Shown: positions 21,101-28,507 of the stretch, piece by piece
Layout: each line of letters opens with the position of its first letter
Numbering within the stretch: the first letter of the stretch is position 1
Assembly (NCBI GenBank): GCA_003105035.1
Contig: PQAL01000014.1
Location: forward strand, 1 to 64,000
Reading direction: 5' to 3'
Length of the DNA: 64,000 nt
DNA from: Anaerolineales bacterium
GTDB taxonomy: Bacteria > Chloroflexota > Anaerolineae > Anaerolineales > UBA4823
Program-made: the position numbers and the translations under genes
The notes under the pieces: generated by a model
What the model was told of the DNA's origin: nothing
The model's input: only the letters and a program-made list of their open reading frames with translations
Databases searched by the model: none

Positions 21101-22285
21101 AGGCTTTATGAACTTCGATCACAATATTACCGGGAGCAGAATAATCTTGCCCAAGCCATAATTGAACTGGAAAAAGCTGCATTGATCGATGGAACACCCG
21201 AAGATTATCTGGCTCTCTCAAGTATGTATCGGAGTATTGGAGATTTACAAGATTCAACTAATGCATGTCTTCGAGTAGCAGTATTAATGGGACAATCCTA
21301 CGCTCGCCCTCTGGATTCGCGATTATGGGATATAGGACAATGCTTATCACAATCTACTGAATCAAATATTGCTAAAAAAATTGCTACAATGCCTCAGCTT
21401 CGACCAATAATTAGCAATATTATTCTAGGACATTTTTATTTTATCTCTGGCTTGTTCGAACAATCGCTTGCGTATTATCATTCTGCAGCATATGCCAATC
21501 CATACGACGGCGGCATCCACTTCTTCTTAGGGAAAACATACGAAGCGCTTGGAAAACAAGACCAAGCAGCGGATGAGTATCGTAAGGCTGATGAGCTAAA
21601 TCCGCGTGAATCACTATCTCTGTTGGCCTTAGGTTGGATGCAATGGGCTCAAGGAAAAAAGGAAGAAGCTATTATTACTTATCGAAGTGCTGTCGATCAA
21701 ACACCAGGATGGGATGAAGCGCATACTACCCTTGGGAATGCTTTTCTTTATGTAGGTGATCGCATTAATGCTGATGAGCAGTTCAACCAGGCATGTATTT
21801 TAAAAGCTGCAGCCTCGATGGGTAAAGTTTATAATTTTATCGCCTACCTGGGTGAGGCCGCTATCACATCACCTGCTGCAGAATATGTACGCGCCGATTA
21901 TTTTACAATTGAAGGAAATCGGGAGCCTGTTTTATATATGCACCCTGATTCTCAAGTGGATTTTACACTTGCCATACCAGAAGATGGTGCCAGGTTGTCA
22001 TTTGACATTGCACTATCCCCTGAAGTATGGACTCAACCCGGTGATGGGGTTACTTTTGGATTATTCGTTGAGGATAGCCCTGATACTTCGAAGGAAATAT
22101 GGTCAGCTTATATCGATCCCAAGGAAAACATAGAAGATAGGCGTTGGTTACCGTATACAATCGATCTTAGCCCTTACGGAGGGCAAATTATTAAGCTCAT
22201 TTTTACAACTAGTTCTAGTCCATCAGGTGATAATCGTTATGATTGGGCCGGTTGGGGAAATCCTCGAATTTCTATACAACCATAG
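18128..22285 (+). CDS. Wzy/O-antigen-ligase-like membrane protein fused to TPRs and a C-terminal ectodomain module
   Basis: In this 1385-residue protein, residues 1-560 hold about twelve hydrophobic segments and the Wzy_C signature. That signature comprises the loop RLMHWEGALLAWADHPLFGG followed by HSLNNFLQAGSESGILGFLG, which matches the conserved HNxxLQ region of O-antigen ligases and polymerases. Residues 650-1240 are TPR repeats (AYGFRDLGTLYSKQGRLADA is one unit). Residues 1268-1385 are a third copy of the GDGV...DPKE...DLSPYGGQ...DWAGWG module found twice in the preceding gene. The protein probably polymerises or ligates the glycan at the outer face, with the TPRs as scaffold. Confidence 0.85.
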   Translation: MMIHTYRSSSILRLILGLLLIVSSLFISFSSLSFPFAFEAGGMVALGILLGMLFWRWKKGHRSAHDRFHNYNYLLDLALALIIISGTTQALVSINLPSSNLPINFIPGMKQIYLLLSCIMAIVSILAINAWSDYGRILASLLNAALFSSVLYIPSFAVSESGPVYAPIFASFLLAALKYLQLSDLSSDQYSQSIGIKESALQISNRFIILLRSPKRYFSSILTWGCLYLGAVGLAVLFSPVPGRSLYFWLELGSMLGLATIASHVIRGTISWRIAAWAIVAIAGGIPVVLGIIKLVSLIAPFGLLAALSYRLHPVEMGGANFIARSVLCVIPLALALSYRSTSRAEHWATRGMLAGSAFVMIYSRSWVGCFGWLAGLIVYIVLLYWPNLSKLRIRLGSLIIGKGALILLTLLLALGFLGSAFYIAPRLNIYSYNGRLMHWEGALLAWADHPLFGGGPNNLTLQTPYANEVALSVSTQVTDDDPINNIRVNRTALKIHSLNNFLQAGSESGILGFLGFIGFLIALVWLGLKTIFKPKEENAEFQKIQRAWAAACLAGIIGELAYGMADSLNVTPFFFSFPIWGLIGLLVALPHLEQKENLVSGIIPRGEIPVYSFSSSGENNNYHGGSKNHLSQLYQSVLIIIALLGVLSPSISYYYYTRGFIAFQEHRWIDASNALLTANRFDPLNDKIIAMAAHVYLERGEILDGIRNYERASSLNQGYSPYLDQLGWLAWYQGNLGQATSYFKDAISKDPKEQWQDGLHEDLGLALAVQGYTAEALDMFKTAIELTPSSAADPIWKIQVLTNDGLTAQNPILQLDPVYFYGSPKDLEPRIKAHLGLSDYTERLFSLRTGESSPLTLNDVINAVYVDYQDARRNNLTDAHLLLAAYAEAARQSDLLSIAEQAYREFQEYQPHSAYGFRDLGTLYSKQGRLADAQFELERAVIVSPKNTSSRFELISVYLDRRMWPEAGNEISKIEQQSVKTIFHSDMYNSRLYELRSQYYREQNNLAQAIIELEKAALIDGTPEDYLALSSMYRSIGDLQDSTNACLRVAVLMGQSYARPLDSRLWDIGQCLSQSTESNIAKKIATMPQLRPIISNIILGHFYFISGLFEQSLAYYHSAAYANPYDGGIHFFLGKTYEALGKQDQAADEYRKADELNPRESLSLLALGWMQWAQGKKEEAIITYRSAVDQTPGWDEAHTTLGNAFLYVGDRINADEQFNQACILKAAASMGKVYNFIAYLGEAAITSPAAEYVRADYFTIEGNREPVLYMHPDSQVDFTLAIPEDGARLSFDIALSPEVWTQPGDGVTFGLFVEDSPDTSKEIWSAYIDPKENIEDRRWLPYTIDLSPYGGQIIKLIFTTSSSPSGDNRYDWAGWGNPRISIQP

Positions 22286-22339
22286 AAAAATATCGGTTAT
22301 TTGGATCACAAAAGTTATTTTTAATTAATTTATATTTCC

Positions 22340-23016
22340 TGAATAAGCGTAGCGTTTGGGTGAGCGGTCTGGGAGTCGATACGATTTTGAAAAACTTGCA
22401 AACCAATACCTTTTCTGCTACCAATTACGAGGAAAGAAAAGATTGTTTACGACCGTAGCCAGGGTTGGTTGGCGATGCTGAGGTTATGCTGTTGTTTGGC
22501 AATCCTGCTGGATTTAGACCAACCGACGTTGCCTGGGATGTACCCGAGAACTACGCCACGGCATGTTTCTTTGGTGTCTTTGAAAACAGCACAGCAATGG
22601 ATGATCTGGCTGGTAATAAAGAAAGAATGCTGTATGGCTGCGAACCGGTGACTTATATAACCTAACAAAATACACTGAACGATATCCTGGACGAAATTAT
22701 CAAGGTCAGGGATGGCAAGCCGCTCATCCTGCGTTTGACTGATTATTATATTCCGGTTCACTCTCTTTACTGAGCAACAGGGTTGGATGATGCATGTGCA
22801 TTCTGTATGGGAAATTTTATAACGGCTATTCAGAAGGTTGCGAAGGAACGCGGTGTGCCTCAGTGCATATAATGGATGCTTTGAAAGGGCCGGATCATAT
22901 GCTGGATCCCAGGGAAAGTGGGGATATCGGAGATGATAGTGGGCACCTGTCTGAGAAAGGTTGTGAATTTGTTGCAAAAATGCTGCAGCAATCGGGTTGT
23001 GTAGAATGGAAACCGT
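22340..23016 (+). pseudogene. Decayed SGNH/GDSL-type hydrolase
   Basis: No intact frame exists here, but the plus strand, read across several stops and frameshifts, gives pieces in family order. VWVSGLGVDTILKNLQTNT lies near 22350-22410. LDEIIKVRDGKPLILRLTDY lies near 22690-22745. A final DPRESGDIGDDSGHLSEKG block lies near 22905-22965, where the catalytic Asp/His pair normally sits. This matches secreted SGNH hydrolases common in Chloroflexota. The minus-strand frame of 235 codons over the same bases is a shadow. The gene is clearly inactive. Confidence 0.65.
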
Positions 23017-23067
23017 AAATCCATCTAGGGTACTGTCCGGAAGGTCACATATAGAATACTCCTTTGG

Positions 23068-23430
23068 ATTCGCACTCACAACCACTTGATTTATCGACAG
23101 AGAATCGAACTGCTTGTCCTTCCCTGGATTGATTTTGTTAGGTTTTACTGTCAAGGCCTCAGTAATTATTACACCCGCATCGCGCCCAGAAATCTGCCTG
23201 CAAATAAAGCTAGCCCCAAGTATGGGATCGGACGTTATATATTAATTAAATTCGCCCATGATCGGCACCCCCGGCGAAGTCACGTCACCTGCCGTGCTGT
23301 CACCTGCCGTGATCTTCGGCGGGTCCGGCGACTGCCATACATTCCGGCGGATTCGAACCTCCCGAATGGTGAACGTTTGAGACTACGCATAACTGTCTGA
23401 TCCGAAGGGAGATGCTCTATCCTGTGGGCA
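23068..23430. repeat. Island repeat block B (att-like sequence with tRNA-Arg fragments)
   Basis: Bases 23068-23336 are the partner of block A at 4420-4686, in the same orientation. After the shared stretch, 23344-23430 holds a scrambled tRNA-like piece. It has GGCGGATTCGAACC (T-arm), then ACTACGCATAACTGTCTGATCCGAAGG, which matches block C at 25471-25497, then GATGCTCTATCC. The two outer copies bracket the polysaccharide cluster, as expected of attL/attR scars. Bases 23431-23749 show no gene. Confidence 0.7.
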
Positions 23431-23749
23431 AAGAGCGTATTCGTAATATACACTGGCCCTTTAAAATCCTTTGGCCATTAGTGTGAAATTTTTACTGAGA
23501 GTTTATAACCTGCAGCAAGTCACACCTTTTTAAACTGAAGTAGGTAGGTTTTCGATTGGCTGTAGATATGAGGAACTTTAAAGTTTATTAGTCAATGACA
23601 TATACCGAGAACAGGAGTAACTTGTGGATTATGGCATGAAAAACAATGCATCCTAAGATAAGCAATTTTATGCAATAGAAATATCATTGCCAAGAGAGGA
23701 AATTATATTCTACTTAGGATTTTCGTGAGCGTTTTGTCTGACCTATGTT

Positions 23750-24088
23750 TCATGCGCCAATAACGATTTGAATGGCTTTCAATATTTCCTGAAGTTGTTC
23801 ATTTGATATTCTTCCAATGCGGTTGATAAACCTGGCCTGGGACACCGAGCGGATTTGGAACGCATCCGCGGCTGAGGGTTTACCCAGGCCGTTGGCAGTG
23901 TTTGGCTCAATACGTACCATCCATGGAGCGATTTGGTAGTGATCTTTCCAATCCGTCAATGGGACGATGACTCGCAATGGTAATGACCCAATCGCATCTT
24001 CACTGACAATTATGGCTGGGCGCGTTTTCTTAATCTCTGCTCCAACCGTTGGATCGAGATTGATAAGCCAGATCTCACTCTTACGCAT
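23750..24088 (-). CDS. MazF/PemK-type mRNA-endonuclease toxin
   Basis: This is a toxin of the MazF/PemK family of ribosome-independent mRNA endonucleases. From the chosen start (MRKSEIWLINLDPTVG) it is 112 residues, the normal size. It shows the conserved GAEIKKTRPAIIVSED strand-loop, PLRVIVPLTDW, and a C-terminal LQEILKAIQIVIGA helix. I chose the ATG at 24088, which has GAGG upstream and overlaps the antitoxin stop by eight bases, over the ATG at 24100. Overlap with the antitoxin gene indicates translational coupling. It lies inside the island and may stabilise it. Confidence 0.88.
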   Translation of the reverse strand: MRKSEIWLINLDPTVGAEIKKTRPAIIVSEDAIGSLPLRVIVPLTDWKDHYQIAPWMVRIEPNTANGLGKPSAADAFQIRSVSQARFINRIGRISNEQLQEILKAIQIVIGA

Positions 24089-24314
24089 GAAAATCCTCAT
24101 TGTCGAGAGCGCTAAAGACGGTGAGTTCAGGATCGCTACGGTAGTCAGCCAATAATGCTTTTGCAGCCAATTCTAAATCTAACTTCTTGCGCTCTTCCAG
24201 CTGCTTTTGCAACATCTCTCTAACTACGTCCGACAGGCTGCGTTTCTCACGATGAGCTATCTCTGCCAGAGCTTTGTGCTGCTCTGGCTCAATTAAAATT
24301 TGAGTACGGTACAT
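24081..24314 (-). CDS. Ribbon-helix-helix antitoxin, partner of the MazF-like toxin
   Basis: This 77-residue protein starts MYRTQILIEPEQHKALAEIA, a short beta strand followed by two helices (KRSLSDVVREMLQKQLEER). That is the CopG/Arc-type DNA-binding fold found in many antitoxins. The C-terminal half is acidic and probably wraps the toxin. I take the ATG at 24314 rather than the in-frame codon at 24341, because the fold begins there. It is the first gene of the two-gene operon, and autoregulation by the antitoxin is expected from the family. Confidence 0.82.
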   Translation of the reverse strand: MYRTQILIEPEQHKALAEIAHREKRSLSDVVREMLQKQLEERKKLDLELAAKALLADYRSDPELTVFSALDNEDFHA

Positions 24315-24417
24315 AGTTATTTCTCCCAGATCGTCATACACAATAATTATACATTGATATTATACATCATTTTCTTGTGTTTCATATTCTCCATTTACCC
24401 ACTAGGCCGGCTTTCTG

Positions 24418-24786
24418 GTGAGTGTCGGTTCCAATTATGGAAGCCAACTCCACGGAGTGAGGCGACAAATCGAAAATTTTTTATCCCAAAAGCTTATGCA
24501 AGTCAAATTTTTCTCCATTTTTATAACGGCCAGCATACCAGCGATGCTTATCCATGACAGCCGGCACACCGCTGCTTCGATTATGCTTGATTATGGGATT
24601 CCTCCGATCATGGTGGCTGGGATGCTGGGCCACTCTCTGACGATCATAATGACCACTTATGCTCACTTAGCTCGCTTTGCTCGCGATGCTCCCTGCGTTC
24701 GCAATATTCCAGGGACCCAGGATGAAGCGGCTCGACTGATGGATGATATTCTCATTCCAATACCAATCGAAATCAGAAATTGGTAA
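24418..24786 (+). pseudogene. Tyrosine recombinase/integrase C-terminal fragment
   Basis: Only the catalytic C-terminus of a tyrosine recombinase is recognisable, in a frame of 122 codons. HDSRHTAASIML (residues 46-57) supplies the second catalytic Arg. GMLGHS (68-73) supplies the conserved His. TTYAHL (79-84) carries the nucleophile Tyr81. The first 40 residues do not fit the family, and the N-terminal and core-binding domains are missing, so the gene is broken. It lies 2.5 kb from the tRNA-Arg, consistent with a degenerate island integrase. A second, more decayed copy is at about 25490-25700. Confidence 0.8.
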
Positions 24787-24887
24787 TATTTCATTACTTT
24801 TTATATCGCAACACTTTGCGCGTATAATAAAGGGAAGAATATATTCATTGAATTCCCAGGATTTGATCAAAAGGAATGGTGGCTTGA

Positions 24888-25094
24888 ATGAATCCACGAA
24901 AAGCGTTTGATCAAGGCATTGTGGCTGGGGTATTTTTAATGCTGGCTGCTAACGCAGTCTACTGGTTAATAAGCTCTTGGTCTTCTGAGATTAATTCAGC
25001 AAGAACAACTCTGGTGATTCTCCAACTTATTGTTGGAATTGGTGTTGCTGGCTATTTTCTTTTTCGGCGTACACAATATTCTAAGGTTGCATAA
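24888..25094 (+). CDS. Small two-helix membrane protein of unknown function
   Basis: This 68-residue protein has hydrophobic segments at about residues 11-30 and 40-59 and a basic C-terminus (FRRTQYSKVA). The start ATG follows AAAGGAATGGTGG. A TATAAT box at 24823-24828 could be its promoter -10 element, though the -35 is weak. No family is recognised. It sits between the two decayed integrase copies, so it may be island cargo. Bases 25095-25380 after it hold nothing I can identify. Confidence 0.55.
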   Translation: MNPRKAFDQGIVAGVFLMLAANAVYWLISSWSSEINSARTTLVILQLIVGIGVAGYFLFRRTQYSKVA

Positions 25095-25381
25095 TTGTAA
25101 AAATCCTTTCGGAACGAAATCCGCCTATTTCACCCTCATCATGCAGGATCAGGCATCTCCCTGATGGATGGTACTCTCGCTCCGATCTGGATCGATCTCA
25201 TATCTTATAAACCATAAGCTGATTACGAAATCATATCGATCAAAACCGATCTCCATATAAACCTGGAGACCGGTTTATCAATACTAACAATTCTTAGAGG
25301 TTATTAACGGCGTTAATTTATTTGCTCGGTTTCTCAATTATGGAAATGTGTAACAGAATACCGAGTAATTACCTCTATAAA

Positions 25382-25720
25382 TAGGCGCCCCCGGTGGGGT
25401 CACGTCACCTGCCGTGCTCCCCGGCGACTGCCCAGTTTGTGTGCGTAGTCCCAAACGGCAAACGTTTGGGACTACGCACAACCGCCTGATCCGAAGGTAT
25501 GGGTTTCCTATAATCATTGTGGCTGGGGTCTCCTACCGAATTTTGGGCGGATGCTGTGTTACTCACTGGCAATCTTAAAGCCCACTTATACTTACTTAGC
25601 TTGCATTGCTCGCAATGCAAACAATATTCCCCGGATCCAGTATGAAGCAGCTTGCTTGATGGACGAAATTCTTACTCCAATCACCACCGATTTGAAGCAC
25701 CCAAGTTTATTCTGGTTGTA
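25382..25720. repeat. Island repeat block C: tRNA 3'-end copy, 18-bp perfect hairpin, decayed integrase end
   Basis: The block opens with ATAGGCGCCCCCGG, identical to the 3' end and flank of the tRNA-Arg at 27274-27287. It continues with CACGTCACCTGCCGTGCT, shared with block B. Bases 25440-25457 and 25463-25480 form a perfect 18-bp inverted repeat with a 5-base loop. From about 25490 to 25700 the plus strand is a diverged copy of the integrase 3' part at 24590-24760, with stops and no intact frame. I read it as a second, older integration scar. Confidence 0.65.
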
Positions 25721-25793
25721 ATCGAATTACTCTCAAAGTGGTTTGCTGCTCTGATATAATCTTTTACAATATATTCACTGCTTTACGTGATGT

Positions 25794-27107
25794 ATGAATA
25801 AGATTGCTACAGAAATATTGATCGTTTTTCTGTTGATCCTTGCCAATGGCTTCTTTGCTCTAGCCGAAATGGCTGTTATATCAGCACGAAAAACAAGATT
25901 GCAGCAAAAAGCTGATGAGGGGGAAAAAGGTGCCTCGGTTGCATTGGTTTTATCGAATAAACCCAATCGTTTTCTCTCCACCATACAGGTTGGGATAACG
26001 ACGATTGGCATTCTCAGCGGGGCTTTCGGCGGTGCAACCATCGCCGAAGAAATATCTGCAAACTTAAGTAAGATCGTATGGTTGGAGCCATACAGCGAAG
26101 CTATTGGCATTACAATCGTTGTCCTTCTCATTACTTATTTCACCCTGATTTTTGGCGAATTGGTGCCCAAACGGATTGCGCTCAATAACGCGGAAAGCAT
26201 TGCTGCCAAGGTAGCAGCACCCATGAATGGGCTTGCTTTACTCGTTAAGCCTGTTGTTGCGATATTGAGCAGCTCAACTGAGGCAGTCTTCCACTTGATT
26301 GGAGTTAAGCCATCCAATGAGCCATCGGTGACCGAAGAAGAGGTCAAGATGATGATCTATGAAGGCGCGCGGGTTGGTGTCTTCGAAGATGCCGAGCAAG
26401 AGATCGTCAAGCGTGTCTTCCGCCTGGGTGACCGCCTGGTAATTTCGTTGATGACTTATCGCACAGAAATGGTCTTTTTGGATGTCGAAGATTCAATAGA
26501 AGTAAATCTTGGTAAGATTACTTCATCCGGTTACTCTCGTTTCCCGGTTTGTAAAGAAGACCTGGACGATATCTTGGGGATTGTCCAGGTGAAGGATATA
26601 TTTGCTCAGCTGCAGAATGGTCAAGAAATAGATTTACAAGCTGCGATCCAGCCTGCAGTATTCATTCCGGAGGGCATGTCAGTTCTGGAGTTATTGGAGC
26701 GTCTGCGGGAAAAGAAAAGTCATCTAGCCTTAATCATGGATGAATTCGGTGGTATCACAGGTATGGTGACAATCAATGATATGCTGGAGGCAATTGTAGG
26801 TGACATTCCAATGCTTGAGGATCATGTAGAGGAACCTGATATCATTCAACGCGAGGACGGTTCTTATCTTCTCGATGGGATGCTTTCAACGGTAGAACTT
26901 AAAGACCTTCTCGACCTGGATAAATTGCCTGATGAGGATGATGCCGGTTATAAAACGCTGGGGGGTATGATCATGTCTGAAATCAGGCGTATCCCAAATG
27001 CTGGCGACACCACCTATTGGAATGGATGGCGCTTTGAAGTGGTAGATATGGATGGTCACCGGGTTGATAAACTTCTTGTCTCCAGAGCCGAAACACCTTC
27101 AGCTTGA
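25794..27107 (+). CDS. CNNM/CorC-HlyC family transporter with CBS domains
   Basis: This 437-residue membrane protein belongs to the family called hemolysin C or CNNM-like, implicated in Mg2+ or Co2+ efflux. Residues 1-190 are the DUF21 membrane domain, including LLILANGFFALAEMAVISAR and ITTIGILSGAFGGATIAEE. Residues 205-335 form a CBS pair, with RTEMVFLDVEDS and HLALIMDEFGGITGMVT. Residues 350-432 are the CorC_HlyC domain (GYKTLGGMIMSEIRRIPNAG). Length and domain order are normal. The gene lies between repeat block C and the tRNA-Arg, so whether it is island cargo or core is unclear. Confidence 0.92.
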   Translation: MNKIATEILIVFLLILANGFFALAEMAVISARKTRLQQKADEGEKGASVALVLSNKPNRFLSTIQVGITTIGILSGAFGGATIAEEISANLSKIVWLEPYSEAIGITIVVLLITYFTLIFGELVPKRIALNNAESIAAKVAAPMNGLALLVKPVVAILSSSTEAVFHLIGVKPSNEPSVTEEEVKMMIYEGARVGVFEDAEQEIVKRVFRLGDRLVISLMTYRTEMVFLDVEDSIEVNLGKITSSGYSRFPVCKEDLDDILGIVQVKDIFAQLQNGQEIDLQAAIQPAVFIPEGMSVLELLERLREKKSHLALIMDEFGGITGMVTINDMLEAIVGDIPMLEDHVEEPDIIQREDGSYLLDGMLSTVELKDLLDLDKLPDEDDAGYKTLGGMIMSEIRRIPNAGDTTYWNGWRFEVVDMDGHRVDKLLVSRAETPSA

Positions 27108-27236
27108 TCAGAAAATATGCAAATCATGTGTGAAACTGACCCCCCGGGTTCTCTAGAAACCGTTTTTCTTCCCCGCGGTCCATTTCTGTGGTTTATTAAT
27201 GGCGCTAAACTATCTATTCACTTTTCCAACTCTGGC

Positions 27237-27275
27237 TATAAATGGGGGTTTATTGAGTTAACACCCCCATTTATA
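27237..27275 (-). terminator. Hairpin just downstream of tRNA-Arg
   Basis: TATAAATGGGGGT (27237-27249) and ACCCCCATTTATA (27263-27275) are perfect 13-bp inverted repeats around a 13-base loop. They begin three bases after the 3' end of the minus-strand tRNA. The position fits a terminator for the tRNA transcript, although the T tract is short. Confidence 0.6.
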
Positions 27276-27277
27276 GG

Positions 27278-27350
27278 CGCCCCCGGCGGGATTCGAACCC
27301 ACAACCGCTTGATCCGAAGTCAAGTGCTCTGTCCATTGCGCTACGGGGGC
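27278..27350 (-). tRNA. tRNA-Arg (anticodon TCG)
   Basis: The 73-base minus-strand sequence folds as a standard cloverleaf. The acceptor GCCCCCG pairs with CGGGGGC, followed by discriminator G. The anticodon arm is CTTGA-CTTCGGA-TCAAG with anticodon TCG. The T-arm is GTGGG-TTCGAAT-CCCGC. The 3' CCA is not encoded. A TATAAT box lies on the minus strand at 27364-27359. Diverged copies of its 3' half occur in repeat blocks A, B and C, which marks it as the integration target of the island. Confidence 0.95.
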
Positions 27351-27445
27351 TTGTTCCCATTATACCCTGACTTCCTTTCACTCAATCTCCCCTGCGCTAC
27401 CTGTGAAATTCCTCCCCATGCTACAATTACTCACGGAGGACACCT

Positions 27446-28480
27446 ATGCAGACCTTGCTAACACTACCCGGTAAACTCTTGGACTCGCGCGGGCAACTTA
27501 CCCAGGTGGGGTGGTCACCTCAGCCACTCCTGGAGTGTAACCTGGAAAATGCCCACTTCTACACCTTTAAGCCTTTCCAGCGCTTCCGTATCAAGCGCTG
27601 GGATTATTACGCTTTATTCACTCCACAAACTTTCTTCTCCGCCACTATCGCTGACCTTGGCTATGCTGGCAACCTGTTCGTCTATATCATGGACCTGACC
27701 ACCGGTGAGCTCCACGAGGAGGGGCTGGTCGTTCCTTTGAGTAAAGGTATTAACCTGCCACGCGACAGCTGGCAAGGAGAGAGCATTTTCGAGGACAAGC
27801 GCCTAAAGCTGCACTTTCAGGTTATCCCCGGGGAGCGGCAAGTCTCGGTCTCCTGGCCCGCTTTCCACGACGGGCGGGGCATTTCGGCTGAGATCCTGTT
27901 CCGCGAGCTTCCTGGGCATGAATCGATGACCATCGTCATCCCGATTGGGAAGCAACGCTTTTACTATAACCGCAAGGTCAACTGCCTGCCGGCTGAAGGC
28001 TCCCTACAATATGGTGGCAAATCAGAGGTAATTACACCTTCTACTTGCCTCGGTTCACTCGATTGGGGCAGGGGGGTGTGGGAGTACCAGAGCTTTTGGA
28101 ATTGGGCCAGTGCCTCGGGCTTCATGCCCGACGGGCGCACCATCGGCCTGAACCTGGGCTGCGGGTTCGGCGACCTGTCAAAAGCCACCGAGAACTGCCT
28201 GGTGCTGGATGGGAAAGTCCACAAGCTCGAGCAGGTCAAGTTTGGGTACCAATCCGGCCAGTACATGCATCCCTGGAAGTTCACCGATTCGGAAGGTCGT
28301 CTTGACCTGGAGTTCGTGCCATTCAAGGAGCGCATCGCCACCACCAACCTGGGCATTATCACCAGCGAAGTACACCAGATGTTTGGCCGCTACTCCGGCA
28401 CGGTCCGCACCGACCAGGGCGAGCTGATCCACCTCACCGACCTGGTCGGCTTTGCTGAGGAGCACCAGGCGCGCTGGTGA
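27446..28480 (+). CDS. DUF2804 domain protein
   Basis: This 344-residue protein matches DUF2804. It has an N-terminal cysteine-poor beta region with FKPFQRFRIKRWDYYALFTP, a middle GHESMTIVIPIG, the conserved SLDWGRGVWEYQSFWNWASASG block near residue 200, and GLNLGCGFGD near residue 232. The family is widespread in Chloroflexota and Actinobacteria, and its fold resembles hydroxyneurosporene synthase/AttH-like lipocalins. Its function is unknown. The start ATG follows GGAGGACACCT. The next gene, an SDR, begins 27 bp later on the same strand, so the two are probably co-transcribed. Confidence 0.85.
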   Translation: MQTLLTLPGKLLDSRGQLTQVGWSPQPLLECNLENAHFYTFKPFQRFRIKRWDYYALFTPQTFFSATIADLGYAGNLFVYIMDLTTGELHEEGLVVPLSKGINLPRDSWQGESIFEDKRLKLHFQVIPGERQVSVSWPAFHDGRGISAEILFRELPGHESMTIVIPIGKQRFYYNRKVNCLPAEGSLQYGGKSEVITPSTCLGSLDWGRGVWEYQSFWNWASASGFMPDGRTIGLNLGCGFGDLSKATENCLVLDGKVHKLEQVKFGYQSGQYMHPWKFTDSEGRLDLEFVPFKERIATTNLGIITSEVHQMFGRYSGTVRTDQGELIHLTDLVGFAEEHQARW

Positions 28481-28507
28481 TTTCATATATCGACCGGATG
28501 GTACTCC

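Noticed and set aside
22447-23154. Minus-strand open frame of 235 codons
   Set aside because: It is antisense to the SGNH hydrolase remnant, has no family-like features, and runs into repeat block B.
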